Below, one piece after another: positions 34,792 to 43,131 of a stretch of DNA of 64,000 bases (positions are counted from its first letter, which is position 1; the number at the start of each line of letters is the position of its first letter). The position numbers were made by a program, and so were the translations under genes. The DNA comes from an uncultured Pelagibacteraceae bacterium (GTDB lineage: Bacteria; Pseudomonadota; Alphaproteobacteria; Pelagibacterales; Pelagibacteraceae): assembly GCA_902521355.1 (NCBI GenBank), contig CABYRT010000008.1:1-64000 (forward strand), written 5' to 3'. The notes beneath the pieces were generated by a model. That model ran no database searches. It was not told the DNA's origin and worked only from the letters and a program-made list of their open reading frames with translations.

Positions 34792-35664
34792 ATGGCAAAT
34801 AATAAATTGGCAATTATCGGTGGAAGCGGTCTTTATGATGTTGAAGAGTTTAAAGATAGGGAAACAATAGATTTAAACACACCTTGGGGAAAACCATCAG
34901 ATTTAATATTAAAAGCTAAATATAGTAATAAAGAAATTTTTTTTTTACCAAGACATGGAAAAGGTCATTTTATTTCTCCATCAAAAATAAATTTTAGAGC
35001 AAATATTGATGCACTTAAACAACTGGGAATCACCGACATAGTATCTGTTTCAGCTGTTGGATCTTTAAAAGAAGATTTACCTCCAGGTAAATTTGTTATC
35101 GTTGATCAATTCATTGATAGGACTTTTGCAAGAAACAAAACTTTTTTTGATGATGAAATTGTTGCACATGTATCAATGGCACATCCAACCTCAAGTGGGC
35201 TAATGAATGCTTGCGAAGATGCTATTAAAAAAGAAAATATACCTTTTCAAAGAGGTGGAACTTATGTTGTAATGGAAGGTCCACAATTTTCTACATTAGC
35301 AGAGTCAAATCTATATAGATCATGGAAAGCAGATGTTATTGGAATGACAAATATGCCAGAAGCTAAACTAGCAAGAGAAGCAGAAATTAGATATGCTTCA
35401 GTTTCAATGGTAACAGACTATGATTGCTGGCATCCAGATCATGAGAATGTAGATGTCCAACAAGTAATTAAAGTACTCTTAGATAATGCAGCAAAAGCTA
35501 AAAATATGATAAAAAACTTGATAGAGAACTTTGAAAATCACATAGATCCTAATGATCCAACTAATAATTGCTTAGATGTTGCAATAATTACTGCTCCAGA
35601 AAAAAGAACACAAAAAACTAAAGATAAATTAAAAACAATTGCAGGAAGAGTTTTAAATATATGA
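34792..35664 (+). CDS. mtnP: 5'-methylthioadenosine phosphorylase
   Basis: A 290-aa MTAP/PNP-family enzyme. IIGGSGLYDVEEF opens the fold; LPRHGKGH binds phosphate, SVSAVGSLKEDLPPG and VVMEGPQFSTLAE follow, and VSMVTDYDCWHPDH fits MTA phosphorylases. It splits methylthioadenosine into adenine and methylthioribose-1-phosphate. The adenine goes to Apt, encoded divergently; the sugar phosphate goes to MtnA. The stop overlaps the start of the next gene by four bases. Confidence 0.93.
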   Translation: MANNKLAIIGGSGLYDVEEFKDRETIDLNTPWGKPSDLILKAKYSNKEIFFLPRHGKGHFISPSKINFRANIDALKQLGITDIVSVSAVGSLKEDLPPGKFVIVDQFIDRTFARNKTFFDDEIVAHVSMAHPTSSGLMNACEDAIKKENIPFQRGGTYVVMEGPQFSTLAESNLYRSWKADVIGMTNMPEAKLAREAEIRYASVSMVTDYDCWHPDHENVDVQQVIKVLLDNAAKAKNMIKNLIENFENHIDPNDPTNNCLDVAIITAPEKRTQKTKDKLKTIAGRVLNI

Positions 35665-36593
35665 AGAAACTATTTTTAATTTCATTATTTTTGATTATTT
35701 CTAATTTCGCTTACGCTAATGGTAAAATTTTAAAAAGTGGATTTTTTACTAAATCAGCTTCAGTAGAGGAGGGTATGGACGTAAAAGATCCAAAAAACAA
35801 AATTATAATTATTTATAATCATGGTCAAAATTCAAATGATAAAGCACACAAGAATGAATGTGTTTGGGTAAATCAAATAAGAAATCAAGCTTCATTAGTT
35901 GATGAGGAAATTAATGGCAAAAAAATTATGGTTTATAATTTCTGCTCAAATGATTTTGCAGGTGATATGTCATTAAAAAAACATTGGTGGAAGTCCAAAA
36001 CTCCTTATGTAGGTAAACATAAGTTAGACAAAAGGATTGAAAAAAATTTAGAATTAGTTGAAAAATTTATAGAAATAGGAGTACCTAGAAAACAAATTAT
36101 TATTTCAGGACATTCCTGTGGAGGATTATTAACCTTAATGTTGTTGTCTGCTCATCCCGAAAAAGTTGGTGGTGGAATATCATATATGCAAGCTTGCTTT
36201 GGTAAGCTTTCTAAAAGTTATAAAGTAAAAAAAGTAGGTCCTGAAAAGGCATTAGCAAAATTTGCTAAAAAATACCCGGGCCCTGCTGAATTAAGAGCAA
36301 GACAAATTAATAATATTAAAAATTCTGAAAATGTTCCTGTTCTAGCTTTTACACATCCAAAAGATAAGTTTGAAGGTCTGTTATCTGACTGGTTAGAAGA
36401 AGTTCAAGGAGTTAAAAGAATTGTTATTTCAAAAGATTATAAAATTAACGGAAAATCTTGTGCTGTCAAAGGAGTTGATTGGCAAAAAAATATCTCAGCT
36501 CAGAAAAATCCAGGTCATGAAATGAACCAGGCTGATTGTTTTCAATATTATAATCAAACAATTAAAGAATACATTGCTTCAAGAATAAAATAA
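35661..36593 (+). CDS. Secreted Cys-rich alpha/beta hydrolase-like protein inside the MTA salvage operon
   Basis: A 310-aa protein with a signal peptide (1-19, ending FAYA). The fold looks like an alpha/beta hydrolase: oxyanion region IIIYNHGQNSN, nucleophile elbow SGHSCGG with Ser flanked by Cys, and a late His in NPGHEMNQADC. Six Cys in the mature part (ECVW, FCSND, HSCGG, QACF, KSCAV, ADCF) suggest periplasmic disulfides. It is locked between mtnP (four-base overlap) and mtnA (one-base overlap), so it is co-translated with cytoplasmic salvage enzymes although exported. No known methionine salvage step needs it; function unknown. Confidence 0.65.
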   Translation: MKKLFLISLFLIISNFAYANGKILKSGFFTKSASVEEGMDVKDPKNKIIIIYNHGQNSNDKAHKNECVWVNQIRNQASLVDEEINGKKIMVYNFCSNDFAGDMSLKKHWWKSKTPYVGKHKLDKRIEKNLELVEKFIEIGVPRKQIIISGHSCGGLLTLMLLSAHPEKVGGGISYMQACFGKLSKSYKVKKVGPEKALAKFAKKYPGPAELRARQINNIKNSENVPVLAFTHPKDKFEGLLSDWLEEVQGVKRIVISKDYKINGKSCAVKGVDWQKNISAQKNPGHEMNQADCFQYYNQTIKEYIASRIK

Positions 36594-37669
36594 TGAAAAT
36601 TAATGGCGTTGAATATAAAACAATTTGGTTTGATGAAGAAAAACAAATTGTAAAAATTATAGATCAGACAAAGCTACCACATAAATTTATAATAAAAGAA
36701 TTAAGTTCAGTTAAAGACGCTGTAAATGCTATCAAAACAATGGAAGTCCGAGGTGCACCATTAATTGGAGGCACAGCTGCATTTGGATTGGTTTTAGCAA
36801 TAAAAGAAAATAACAGTTTAGATTTTATAAAAAAAAGTTCTGGAGAATTAGTTGCATCGAGGCCAACAGCAATAAATCTTCAATGGGCAGTTCACAGAAT
36901 GAATAACAAATTATCATTTGTTGAACCTGGAGATTTATTTAATGTTGCACTCAATGAAGCTAAAGAAATTTGTAAAGAAGACGAGGGATTTTGTGAAAGT
37001 ATCGGTAAAAACGGATTAAATATTATTGAAGACATATATAAAAAAAAGAAAGATACCGTAAATATTCTCACGCATTGTAATGCAGGTTGGTTAGCTACAA
37101 TAGATTGGGGAACGGCAACTTCTCCTATTTATCATGCACATAAAAAAGGAATACCATTACATGTTTGGGTAGATGAAACTAGACCAAGAAATCAAGGAGC
37201 AAACCTTACATCATATGAACTTAATGAAGAAGAAATTCCAAATACAATTATAGCTGATAATACAGGTGGAATATTAATGCAAAGAGGACAGGTTGATATG
37301 TGTATTGTTGGAACAGATAGAACATTATCTAACGGAGATGTATGCAATAAAATTGGAACCTATTTAAAAGCTCTTGCAGCTCATGATAATAAGGTACCTT
37401 TTTATGTTGCTTTACCAAGTTCAACGATAGATTGGAACTTAAAAAACTCCAAAGATATTCCTATAGAAGAAAGAGATCCAAAAGAACTTTCTCATGTTGA
37501 TGGAATTAACAAAGATAATAAAGTGGATAAAGTTTTAATATATCCTGAAAAAAGCAAATCATTAAATTTAGCCTTTGATGTAACACCTGCTAAATATGTT
37601 ACTGCATTAATAACAGAAAAGGGAGTTTGTGATGCTTCTTCTGAGGGCTTAAAAAAGTTATTTAATTAA
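36593..37669 (+). CDS. mtnA: Methylthioribose-1-phosphate isomerase
   Basis: A 358-aa MtnA, an eIF2B-like isomerase that turns methylthioribose-1-phosphate into methylthioribulose-1-phosphate. MEVRGAPLIGGTAAFG, ILTHCNAGWLATIDWGTA with the active-site Cys, VDETRPRNQGANLT, and the catalytic Asp in VGTDRTLSNGDVCNKIGTY are all present. Its product is the presumed substrate of the aldolase encoded convergently right after, with no spacer. The usual later salvage genes mtnB, mtnC and mtnD are not in this neighbourhood. Confidence 0.93.
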   Translation: MKINGVEYKTIWFDEEKQIVKIIDQTKLPHKFIIKELSSVKDAVNAIKTMEVRGAPLIGGTAAFGLVLAIKENNSLDFIKKSSGELVASRPTAINLQWAVHRMNNKLSFVEPGDLFNVALNEAKEICKEDEGFCESIGKNGLNIIEDIYKKKKDTVNILTHCNAGWLATIDWGTATSPIYHAHKKGIPLHVWVDETRPRNQGANLTSYELNEEEIPNTIIADNTGGILMQRGQVDMCIVGTDRTLSNGDVCNKIGTYLKALAAHDNKVPFYVALPSSTIDWNLKNSKDIPIEERDPKELSHVDGINKDNKVDKVLIYPEKSKSLNLAFDVTPAKYVTALITEKGVCDASSEGLKKLFN

Positions 37670-39703
37670 TTATCTTAAAGAAGCTGCAATATTTCCACCG
37701 TCTACAGTTAGAACTGCTCCAGTTGATTTTTTTGATACCGCAAGATGATAAAAAGCTTTAGCAACATCATCTGCTTTAACTTCGCTTAACAGTAGATTGC
37801 CACTCATATATTGATCAGTAGTTACTTCTCTTGCTTTTGCTCTTTGTTTAATCATTTTGTCATTTAATAAACCACTTCTAATTCTATCAGCATTAACACC
37901 ATTTGATCTAATACCAAGGTGTCCATAATCTACTGCATATTGTTTACACAAATTTAAAAGCGCAGACTTAGGCAATCCATATGGTCCAAAATTTTTACCA
38001 GGATTAACTGATTGCTTAGATATATTAAATAACAAACATCCATTAATATTTTGTTTTTTCATAATTTTTACAGCCTCTGAAGCACAATTTTGATGTGAGA
38101 AAAAATTATCTTCAAAACTTTTTCGAAGTATTTCATCATTAACTTCTGCAATTGACCCACCTATAGCAGTACCAGCATTAGATATTAAAATATCTACACC
38201 TCCATATGTTTCTAAAATTTTACTAAATGCTTTTTTTACACTTTGTTTGTTGGTTACATCACAGTGAATACAAAGATCACTTATTTTTGTCTGTAAATCA
38301 TTTATCTTACTTTTATTAATATCAAGCAAGACAACCTCAGCTCCATATTTTTTAAATAATTTATAAGTTGCTTTACCAATTTCACCAGTACTACCAGTGA
38401 CAACAACAACGTTGCCTTGCAACTCTTTTTTTGCTTTATTTAATTTTGCTTGTTCCAAGGACCAATACTCGACATCAAATAAGTCTTTTTTTGATAAGAA
38501 TTTATATCTGGATGTTTCTTCAACACTTGAAATTACATTGGCATTAGTTTGAGTTAAATCACCTGCAATTTTTGCAGCTTTTAAGGTATCACCTACAGTA
38601 AATAAACCAAAATTTTGAATAAGAATTACTCTAGGAGATGTATCAAGCATTACTTTTTTTTCTTTAGTTTTTTTCTTATTAGCTTCAAAATATTTTTTAT
38701 ATTTTTGTCTATATTTTTTGAATTTTTTTTCAGCTAAATTTTTAAATTCATCTAAAGTACAGTTTGCTTTTGGTGATATTACTAAAGGAAATGGTTTAAC
38801 TCTTATAACATGATCAGGAGTAGCCGTTCCTTCATTTGAGTATCTATTTATATCTTTACCATTAATAAAATAATCCAACTTACTATTTTTTTTAAAATTT
38901 AAGATAAATTTGTTATCATTTTTTTCAGATAAAAGACCTCTCAATATAGGAGCTATATCTGCAGTTGAGAAATTAAATTTAGTTTTCTTTATCTGTTTTA
39001 TTTTTTTCTTTTTTAGTTTGGTTAAAGTTTTTTCAGCATCAGATATATACTTAATCATTAAACTGTACGCATCTTTTGCATTATCAGCAAATGTAAAAAT
39101 ACCGTGGTTTAACAAAATTAAACAGTTTATATTTGAGTTTTTAGAATAAACTTCATTTATTTTTTGCGCTAACTTAAATCCTGGCATTACATAGGGTACT
39201 ATTGCAGTTTTTTTACCAAATATTTTTTTTGATAACATTTCTCCATTTGGTCTATTAGTGATTTTCATAATTGCATCTGAATGAGTGTGATCAACAAATT
39301 TAAATGGTAAAAATGCATGTAAAAAAGTTTCAACTGATGGATTGGGTGATTTTGTATTTATCAAATTTTTTTTTTGAAAAGCAACCATGTCATCATCAGA
39401 GAGCGTTTTCTTTTTTTTCATAGCAAGCAATGGATTTAATTTAACAGCTGGCAAACCCGCTGGTTCAATTTCAGCCATATCCCATCCGCTGCCTTTTACG
39501 CAAAGAACATCATAATATTTACCATCTAAATCTTTGATTTTGGTCTTAACTGAAGTATTGCCACCACCATGCAACACCAATTCTGGATTTCTTCCTAGAA
39601 GCCTGGTTGTATAAACTCTTAAAGCCATATCTTCAGAATGACCTAATTTCTTATACTTTTTAATATATTTTTTAGCTACGTTTTCTGACCAATTGTTTTT
39701 CAA
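37670..39703 (-). CDS. Class II aldolase / short-chain dehydrogenase fusion, candidate methylthioribulose-1-phosphate aldolase
   Basis: A 677-aa fusion. The N-terminal half is a class II sugar-phosphate aldolase: LHGGGNTSVK (44-53) for phosphate, HTHSD (H139, H141) for metal, and LLNHGIFTF. The C-terminal half, from about residue 430, is an SDR with VTGSTGEIG and the catalytic YGLPK (near 574). The same plan occurs in RhaD-AldADH-type enzymes that yield DHAP plus an aldehyde and then reduce or oxidise it. Next to mtnA, cleavage of methylthioribulose-1-phosphate to DHAP and methylthioacetaldehyde is the likely job. The start is TTG, with GAGG seven bases upstream. Deoxy-sugar substrates remain an alternative. 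Confidence 0.78.
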   Translation of the reverse strand: MKNNWSENVAKKYIKKYKKLGHSEDMALRVYTTRLLGRNPELVLHGGGNTSVKTKIKDLDGKYYDVLCVKGSGWDMAEIEPAGLPAVKLNPLLAMKKKKTLSDDDMVAFQKKNLINTKSPNPSVETFLHAFLPFKFVDHTHSDAIMKITNRPNGEMLSKKIFGKKTAIVPYVMPGFKLAQKINEVYSKNSNINCLILLNHGIFTFADNAKDAYSLMIKYISDAEKTLTKLKKKKIKQIKKTKFNFSTADIAPILRGLLSEKNDNKFILNFKKNSKLDYFINGKDINRYSNEGTATPDHVIRVKPFPLVISPKANCTLDEFKNLAEKKFKKYRQKYKKYFEANKKKTKEKKVMLDTSPRVILIQNFGLFTVGDTLKAAKIAGDLTQTNANVISSVEETSRYKFLSKKDLFDVEYWSLEQAKLNKAKKELQGNVVVVTGSTGEIGKATYKLFKKYGAEVVLLDINKSKINDLQTKISDLCIHCDVTNKQSVKKAFSKILETYGGVDILISNAGTAIGGSIAEVNDEILRKSFEDNFFSHQNCASEAVKIMKKQNINGCLLFNISKQSVNPGKNFGPYGLPKSALLNLCKQYAVDYGHLGIRSNGVNADRIRSGLLNDKMIKQRAKAREVTTDQYMSGNLLLSEVKADDVAKAFYHLAVSKKSTGAVLTVDGGNIAASLR

Positions 39704-39794
39704 TATTTATCCTCGATAAATTATTATAATAGTTTTTTGTTTGAAAGAAGTAAAAAATTTAGTTAGTTAAAAAAGATATATATATTAGATTCTT

Positions 39795-40835
39795 ATGGAA
39801 AAAGTTGGGGAACATATAACGCTGGATATAGTTGGAACTAAAAAGGAATATACTCCTGAATTTTATGAAAAGTTAGTTTATAAAATTGCTAAAGCAGCAA
39901 AAGTAACAGTTTTAAAAATTTCTAAATATAAATTCGAGCCACAAGGATTTACATTGGTCGCTTTACTCGCTGAAAGTCACATTAGTTTTCATACTTTCCC
40001 AGAAAAAGAAATTGTAAGCTTTGATTTTTTCACATGTGGAAAAGTATCACCAAAAGTTTCTCTAGATATAATAAAAGACGAGATGGAACATACAAATATC
40101 ATAATTAAAGAATTTAATAGAGATACTATTGATCTTTATCATGACAATTATAGTTCTCCAGGTTTAAAAAAATCATATGTTGTTAATAGAGTTTTGGAAA
40201 ATTTTAAATCTAAAGTAGGTCAATATATTGAAATACTTGATTTGGAACAATTTGGAAAAGCTTTATTTATTGATAATGAAATACAAGTAGCTGAAAGCGA
40301 TGAACATTTATATAGCTCAACCTTTGTAAATTCAGGTCTTAATTTAAATTCAAACAAAGAAAAAGCTGCAATTATTGGTGGAGGTGACGGCGGTGTTGCA
40401 AGAGAATGCATTTCACTAAACTTTGGATTCATAGATTGGTATGAATTAGATCCTGAGGTTGTTGATGTATGTGATAAACATTTAAGCAAAATTGGCGAGA
40501 AAGCTACTGAAAAGAATTCAGTTAAATGCGTATGGGGAGATGCTTTTGAAAGTATTAAATCTGTTAAAGACAATACTTATGATCAAATATTTGTTGATCT
40601 AAATGATGATCAATTTTGTATAGATTTGGCTGCAAAAAATATGTCATCTTTAGAAAGAATTTTAAAACCTAAAGGTGTAATTACCGCTCAAGTAGGAAGC
40701 CAAGATAAAAAACCAAAACAAGTTGAAAATTGGTTAAATGTTTTTAACAAAAATTTTGGAAATACAAAACTTTCAAGAGTTTATATACCAAGTTTCGATT
40801 GTTCTTGGAATTTTTCCTCGTCAATAAATCATTAA
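39795..40835 (+). CDS. Fused S-adenosylmethionine decarboxylase / aminopropyltransferase (spermidine-synthase-like)
   Basis: A 346-aa fusion. Residues 1-120 are a prokaryotic AdoMet decarboxylase: the self-cleaving Ser61 in AESHIS, His66 in FHTFPE and Cys81 in FTCG match the bacterial SpeH triad. Residues about 130-346 are an aminopropyltransferase with GGGDGG (195-200) and YELDPEVVDV. The usual catalytic D-S/T-x-D-P is DLNDD here, and the usual YHE segment reads LYSSTF, so the amine acceptor may differ from putrescine. Together the domains make a polyamine and release methylthioadenosine, which mtnP next door recycles. Confidence 0.85.
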   Translation: MEKVGEHITLDIVGTKKEYTPEFYEKLVYKIAKAAKVTVLKISKYKFEPQGFTLVALLAESHISFHTFPEKEIVSFDFFTCGKVSPKVSLDIIKDEMEHTNIIIKEFNRDTIDLYHDNYSSPGLKKSYVVNRVLENFKSKVGQYIEILDLEQFGKALFIDNEIQVAESDEHLYSSTFVNSGLNLNSNKEKAAIIGGGDGGVARECISLNFGFIDWYELDPEVVDVCDKHLSKIGEKATEKNSVKCVWGDAFESIKSVKDNTYDQIFVDLNDDQFCIDLAAKNMSSLERILKPKGVITAQVGSQDKKPKQVENWLNVFNKNFGNTKLSRVYIPSFDCSWNFSSSINH

Positions 40836-40894
40836 TTTTTCTTTTTAAAACAATAATTTTATGAAATAATCTTTAAAATTTTTGGAGGAAAAAA

Positions 40895-41722
40895 ATGAAA
40901 AAATTAAAAGTATTAGGACTTGGTATTTTAATATCATCATTTCTAACAATTTCTTCAATTGCAGATCAAATTAAAATAGGAACTGAAGGTGCATACCCGC
41001 CTTGGAATTCTAAAGATTCAGCTGGAAATTTGATTGGCTTTGAAGTCGAATTAGCAAATGAATTATGCAAAATTATGAATCATGATTGCACAATTGTAGA
41101 GCAAGACTGGGATGGAATGATACCAGCTTTAGTCTCAAGAAAATTTGATGCTATCATGGCTGGAATGTCAATAACTGGTGAGAGAATGAAGACAATAAAC
41201 TTTTCTCAAGGTTATGCTGATGAAGTTGCATCATTAGCTGTTATGAAAGGATCGAAAAACGAAGGCCTTAAAACAATGTCAGCTATAAATTTATCTGATG
41301 TAAGTGCTGATGAACAAGCAACACTAGATGTTTTGACCAAAGCATTTAAAGGTAAAACTATTGGTGTTCAAACAGCAACGATTCACCAGAACTTTCTAGA
41401 GTCTGGTTTAATGGGTAATGTAAAAATTAGAACTTACAAAACTCAAGATGAAGTAAACTTAGATTTATCTGCTGGTAGAATAGATGCGGCACTAGCTGCA
41501 GCAGTTGCTTTTACAGATTATGTAGAGAAATCTGGTAAAGCAGTTGTATTAACTGGACCAACATTTGCAGGTGGAGATTTTGGTAATGGTGTTGGTGTTG
41601 GTATTAGAAAAGGTGACTCTAAACTTTTAAATGATTTCAATGCAGCAATTGATAAAGCTAGAGATGATGGCATTATTAGTAAGCTTGCTATAAAACATTT
41701 TGGTTTTGACGCTTCTATGTAA
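40895..41722 (+). CDS. Polar amino-acid / opine ABC transporter substrate-binding protein
   Basis: A 275-aa family 3 binding protein with a signal peptide (1-23, ending SSIA). KIGTEGAYPPWNSKDSAGNL and GFEVELANELCK form the ligand pocket, followed by FDAIMAGMSITGERMKTINF. It resembles OccT/NocT/ArgT proteins that bind arginine, octopine or related compounds. A strong TGGAGG lies just before the ATG. A stable hairpin separates it from the first permease gene. Ligand specificity is inferred from the subfamily only. Confidence 0.88.
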   Translation: MKKLKVLGLGILISSFLTISSIADQIKIGTEGAYPPWNSKDSAGNLIGFEVELANELCKIMNHDCTIVEQDWDGMIPALVSRKFDAIMAGMSITGERMKTINFSQGYADEVASLAVMKGSKNEGLKTMSAINLSDVSADEQATLDVLTKAFKGKTIGVQTATIHQNFLESGLMGNVKIRTYKTQDEVNLDLSAGRIDAALAAAVAFTDYVEKSGKAVVLTGPTFAGGDFGNGVGVGIRKGDSKLLNDFNAAIDKARDDGIISKLAIKHFGFDASM

Positions 41723-41731
41723 TAAATTATT

Positions 41732-41759
41732 TATGGGTGGCTATAATTAGCCACCTATA
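41732..41759 (+). repeat. Perfect 12-bp hairpin between binding-protein and permease genes
   Basis: Arms TATGGGTGGCTA (41732-41743) and TAGCCACCTATA (41748-41759) flank a four-base loop, with one G-T wobble. The stem ends two bases before the permease ATG, leaving no room for a Shine-Dalgarno sequence. There is no U run, so this is not a canonical intrinsic terminator. It could stabilise the upstream mRNA end or hinder ribosome entry at the permease start. Confidence 0.8.
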
Positions 41760-41761
41760 TT

Positions 41762-42454
41762 ATGGAACTTCTATATTTTGGTGATAAAGGTTGGGGAGAC
41801 GAGTTATTCTTTGCAACCTTAATGACAATTGCGGTCTCAATAACCGCAATGATAATTGGCTTTATATTTGCTGCTTTATTTACTCCATTAAAATTATCTA
41901 ATAATAAATTTCTTAATTCTATTGGTAATGCATACACCACTGTTATTAGAGGTGTACCAGAACTTCTAGTAATTTATTTATTTTTTTTTGGTGGAAGTGG
42001 AGCAATTATGTTTGTTGCTTCAATATTTGGTTATAATGATTACATCGAAATTAATGCTTTTTTAACTGGTTCATTTTCAATAGGGATAATTTCGGGAGCG
42101 TACTCTACTGAAGTATTTAGAGGAGCCCTACAATCAATTGATAAAGGTCAGTTTGAAGCTGCAAAAGTTTTAGGTTTTAGTAAATATATTTACTTCTTTA
42201 AAATTATTTTGCCTCAAATGCTAAGACTTGCAATTCCAAACTTAAGCAATGTTTGGCAAATTACTTTAAAAGATACTTCTCTTATATCTGTAACGGGTTT
42301 AGTTGAAATAATGAGACAATCCTATATTGCAGCTGGTTCAACTAGAGATCCATTATTTTTTTACTCATTTGCAGCAGTTCTATACTTAATGCTTACATTT
42401 TTAAGTATGCAATTATTAAATAGATTAGAAACAAAATATAGCAAAGGTTATTAA
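41762..42454 (+). CDS. Polar amino-acid ABC transporter permease (HisQ/OccQ type)
   Basis: A 230-aa inner-membrane protein with about five helices and the EAA loop FEAAKVLGFSKYIYFFKIILPQ (about 132-153) that contacts the ATPase. IRGVPELLVIYLFFFGG is typical of the amino-acid importer subfamily. It starts right after the hairpin and overlaps the second permease gene by one base. The two permeases should form a heterodimer. Confidence 0.88.
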   Translation: MELLYFGDKGWGDELFFATLMTIAVSITAMIIGFIFAALFTPLKLSNNKFLNSIGNAYTTVIRGVPELLVIYLFFFGGSGAIMFVASIFGYNDYIEINAFLTGSFSIGIISGAYSTEVFRGALQSIDKGQFEAAKVLGFSKYIYFFKIILPQMLRLAIPNLSNVWQITLKDTSLISVTGLVEIMRQSYIAAGSTRDPLFFYSFAAVLYLMLTFLSMQLLNRLETKYSKGY

Positions 42455-43131
42455 TGGATATTGAATTAATGACAAATAGTTTTCCTAAGTTGTTAAACGC
42501 AACTTTGATTACTCTTAAACTATTATCTGTATCTCTAATTCTTGGTCTTTTTATTGGATTAGGTTTTGCAATCTTGAGAATGAATAATAATAAGTTAATT
42601 AATAAATTTGCTTACGGGTATTCATATATTTTTAGAGGAACACCTTTATTGGTTCAAATCTTCATAATATATTTTGGATTAGGTCAAATTGAATATTTAA
42701 GAACAACATTTTTGTGGGTAGTTTTAAAAGAACCATACTGGTGTGCAATAATAGCATTTTCATTAAATACAGGGGCTTATACTTCAGAAATATTAAGATC
42801 AGCTTTTCAAACTATAAAACCAGGATATTTAGAAGCTGGAAGAAGTTTAGGAATACCTTCCAAAATTATTTTTACAAAAATACAAATTCCTATTGCAATT
42901 AAACAATCTTTACCAGCGTATGGTAATGAAATTATTTTGATGCTTAAAGGAACATCTCTAGCAAGCACAGTAACACTTATGGACTTAACTGGTGTAGCTA
43001 AATATATAATTTCAACAACTTTTAAGCCAGTAGAAGTATTTATTGTGGCAGGAGGTATTTATTTATTTATGACTTTTATAATTCATAATATTATTAAATA
43101 CCTAGAAAAAAAATATGGATTTCAAACATGA
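42454..43131 (+). CDS. Polar amino-acid ABC transporter permease (HisM/OccM type)
   Basis: A 225-aa partner permease. IFRGTPLLVQIFIIYFGLGQ and the EAA loop LEAGRSLGIPSKIIFTKIQIP (about 130-150) are clear. It pairs with the preceding subunit. The gene that should follow, for the ATP-binding subunit, is missing; instead a nitrilase-family gene starts inside its end (four-base overlap). A shared or distant ATPase must serve this transporter. Confidence 0.88.
   Translation: MDIELMTNSFPKLLNATLITLKLLSVSLILGLFIGLGFAILRMNNNKLINKFAYGYSYIFRGTPLLVQIFIIYFGLGQIEYLRTTFLWVVLKEPYWCAIIAFSLNTGAYTSEILRSAFQTIKPGYLEAGRSLGIPSKIIFTKIQIPIAIKQSLPAYGNEIILMLKGTSLASTVTLMDLTGVAKYIISTTFKPVEVFIVAGGIYLFMTFIIHNIIKYLEKKYGFQT

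Noticed and set aside
40220-40573. A 117-aa open frame on the - strand
   Set aside because: It lies wholly inside the AdoMetDC/aminopropyltransferase gene, which has intact catalytic motifs; the reverse frame shows no family features.
41732-41759. Intrinsic terminator after the amino-acid binding protein
   Set aside because: The hairpin is perfect, but no U run follows, so I call it a hairpin rather than a terminator.
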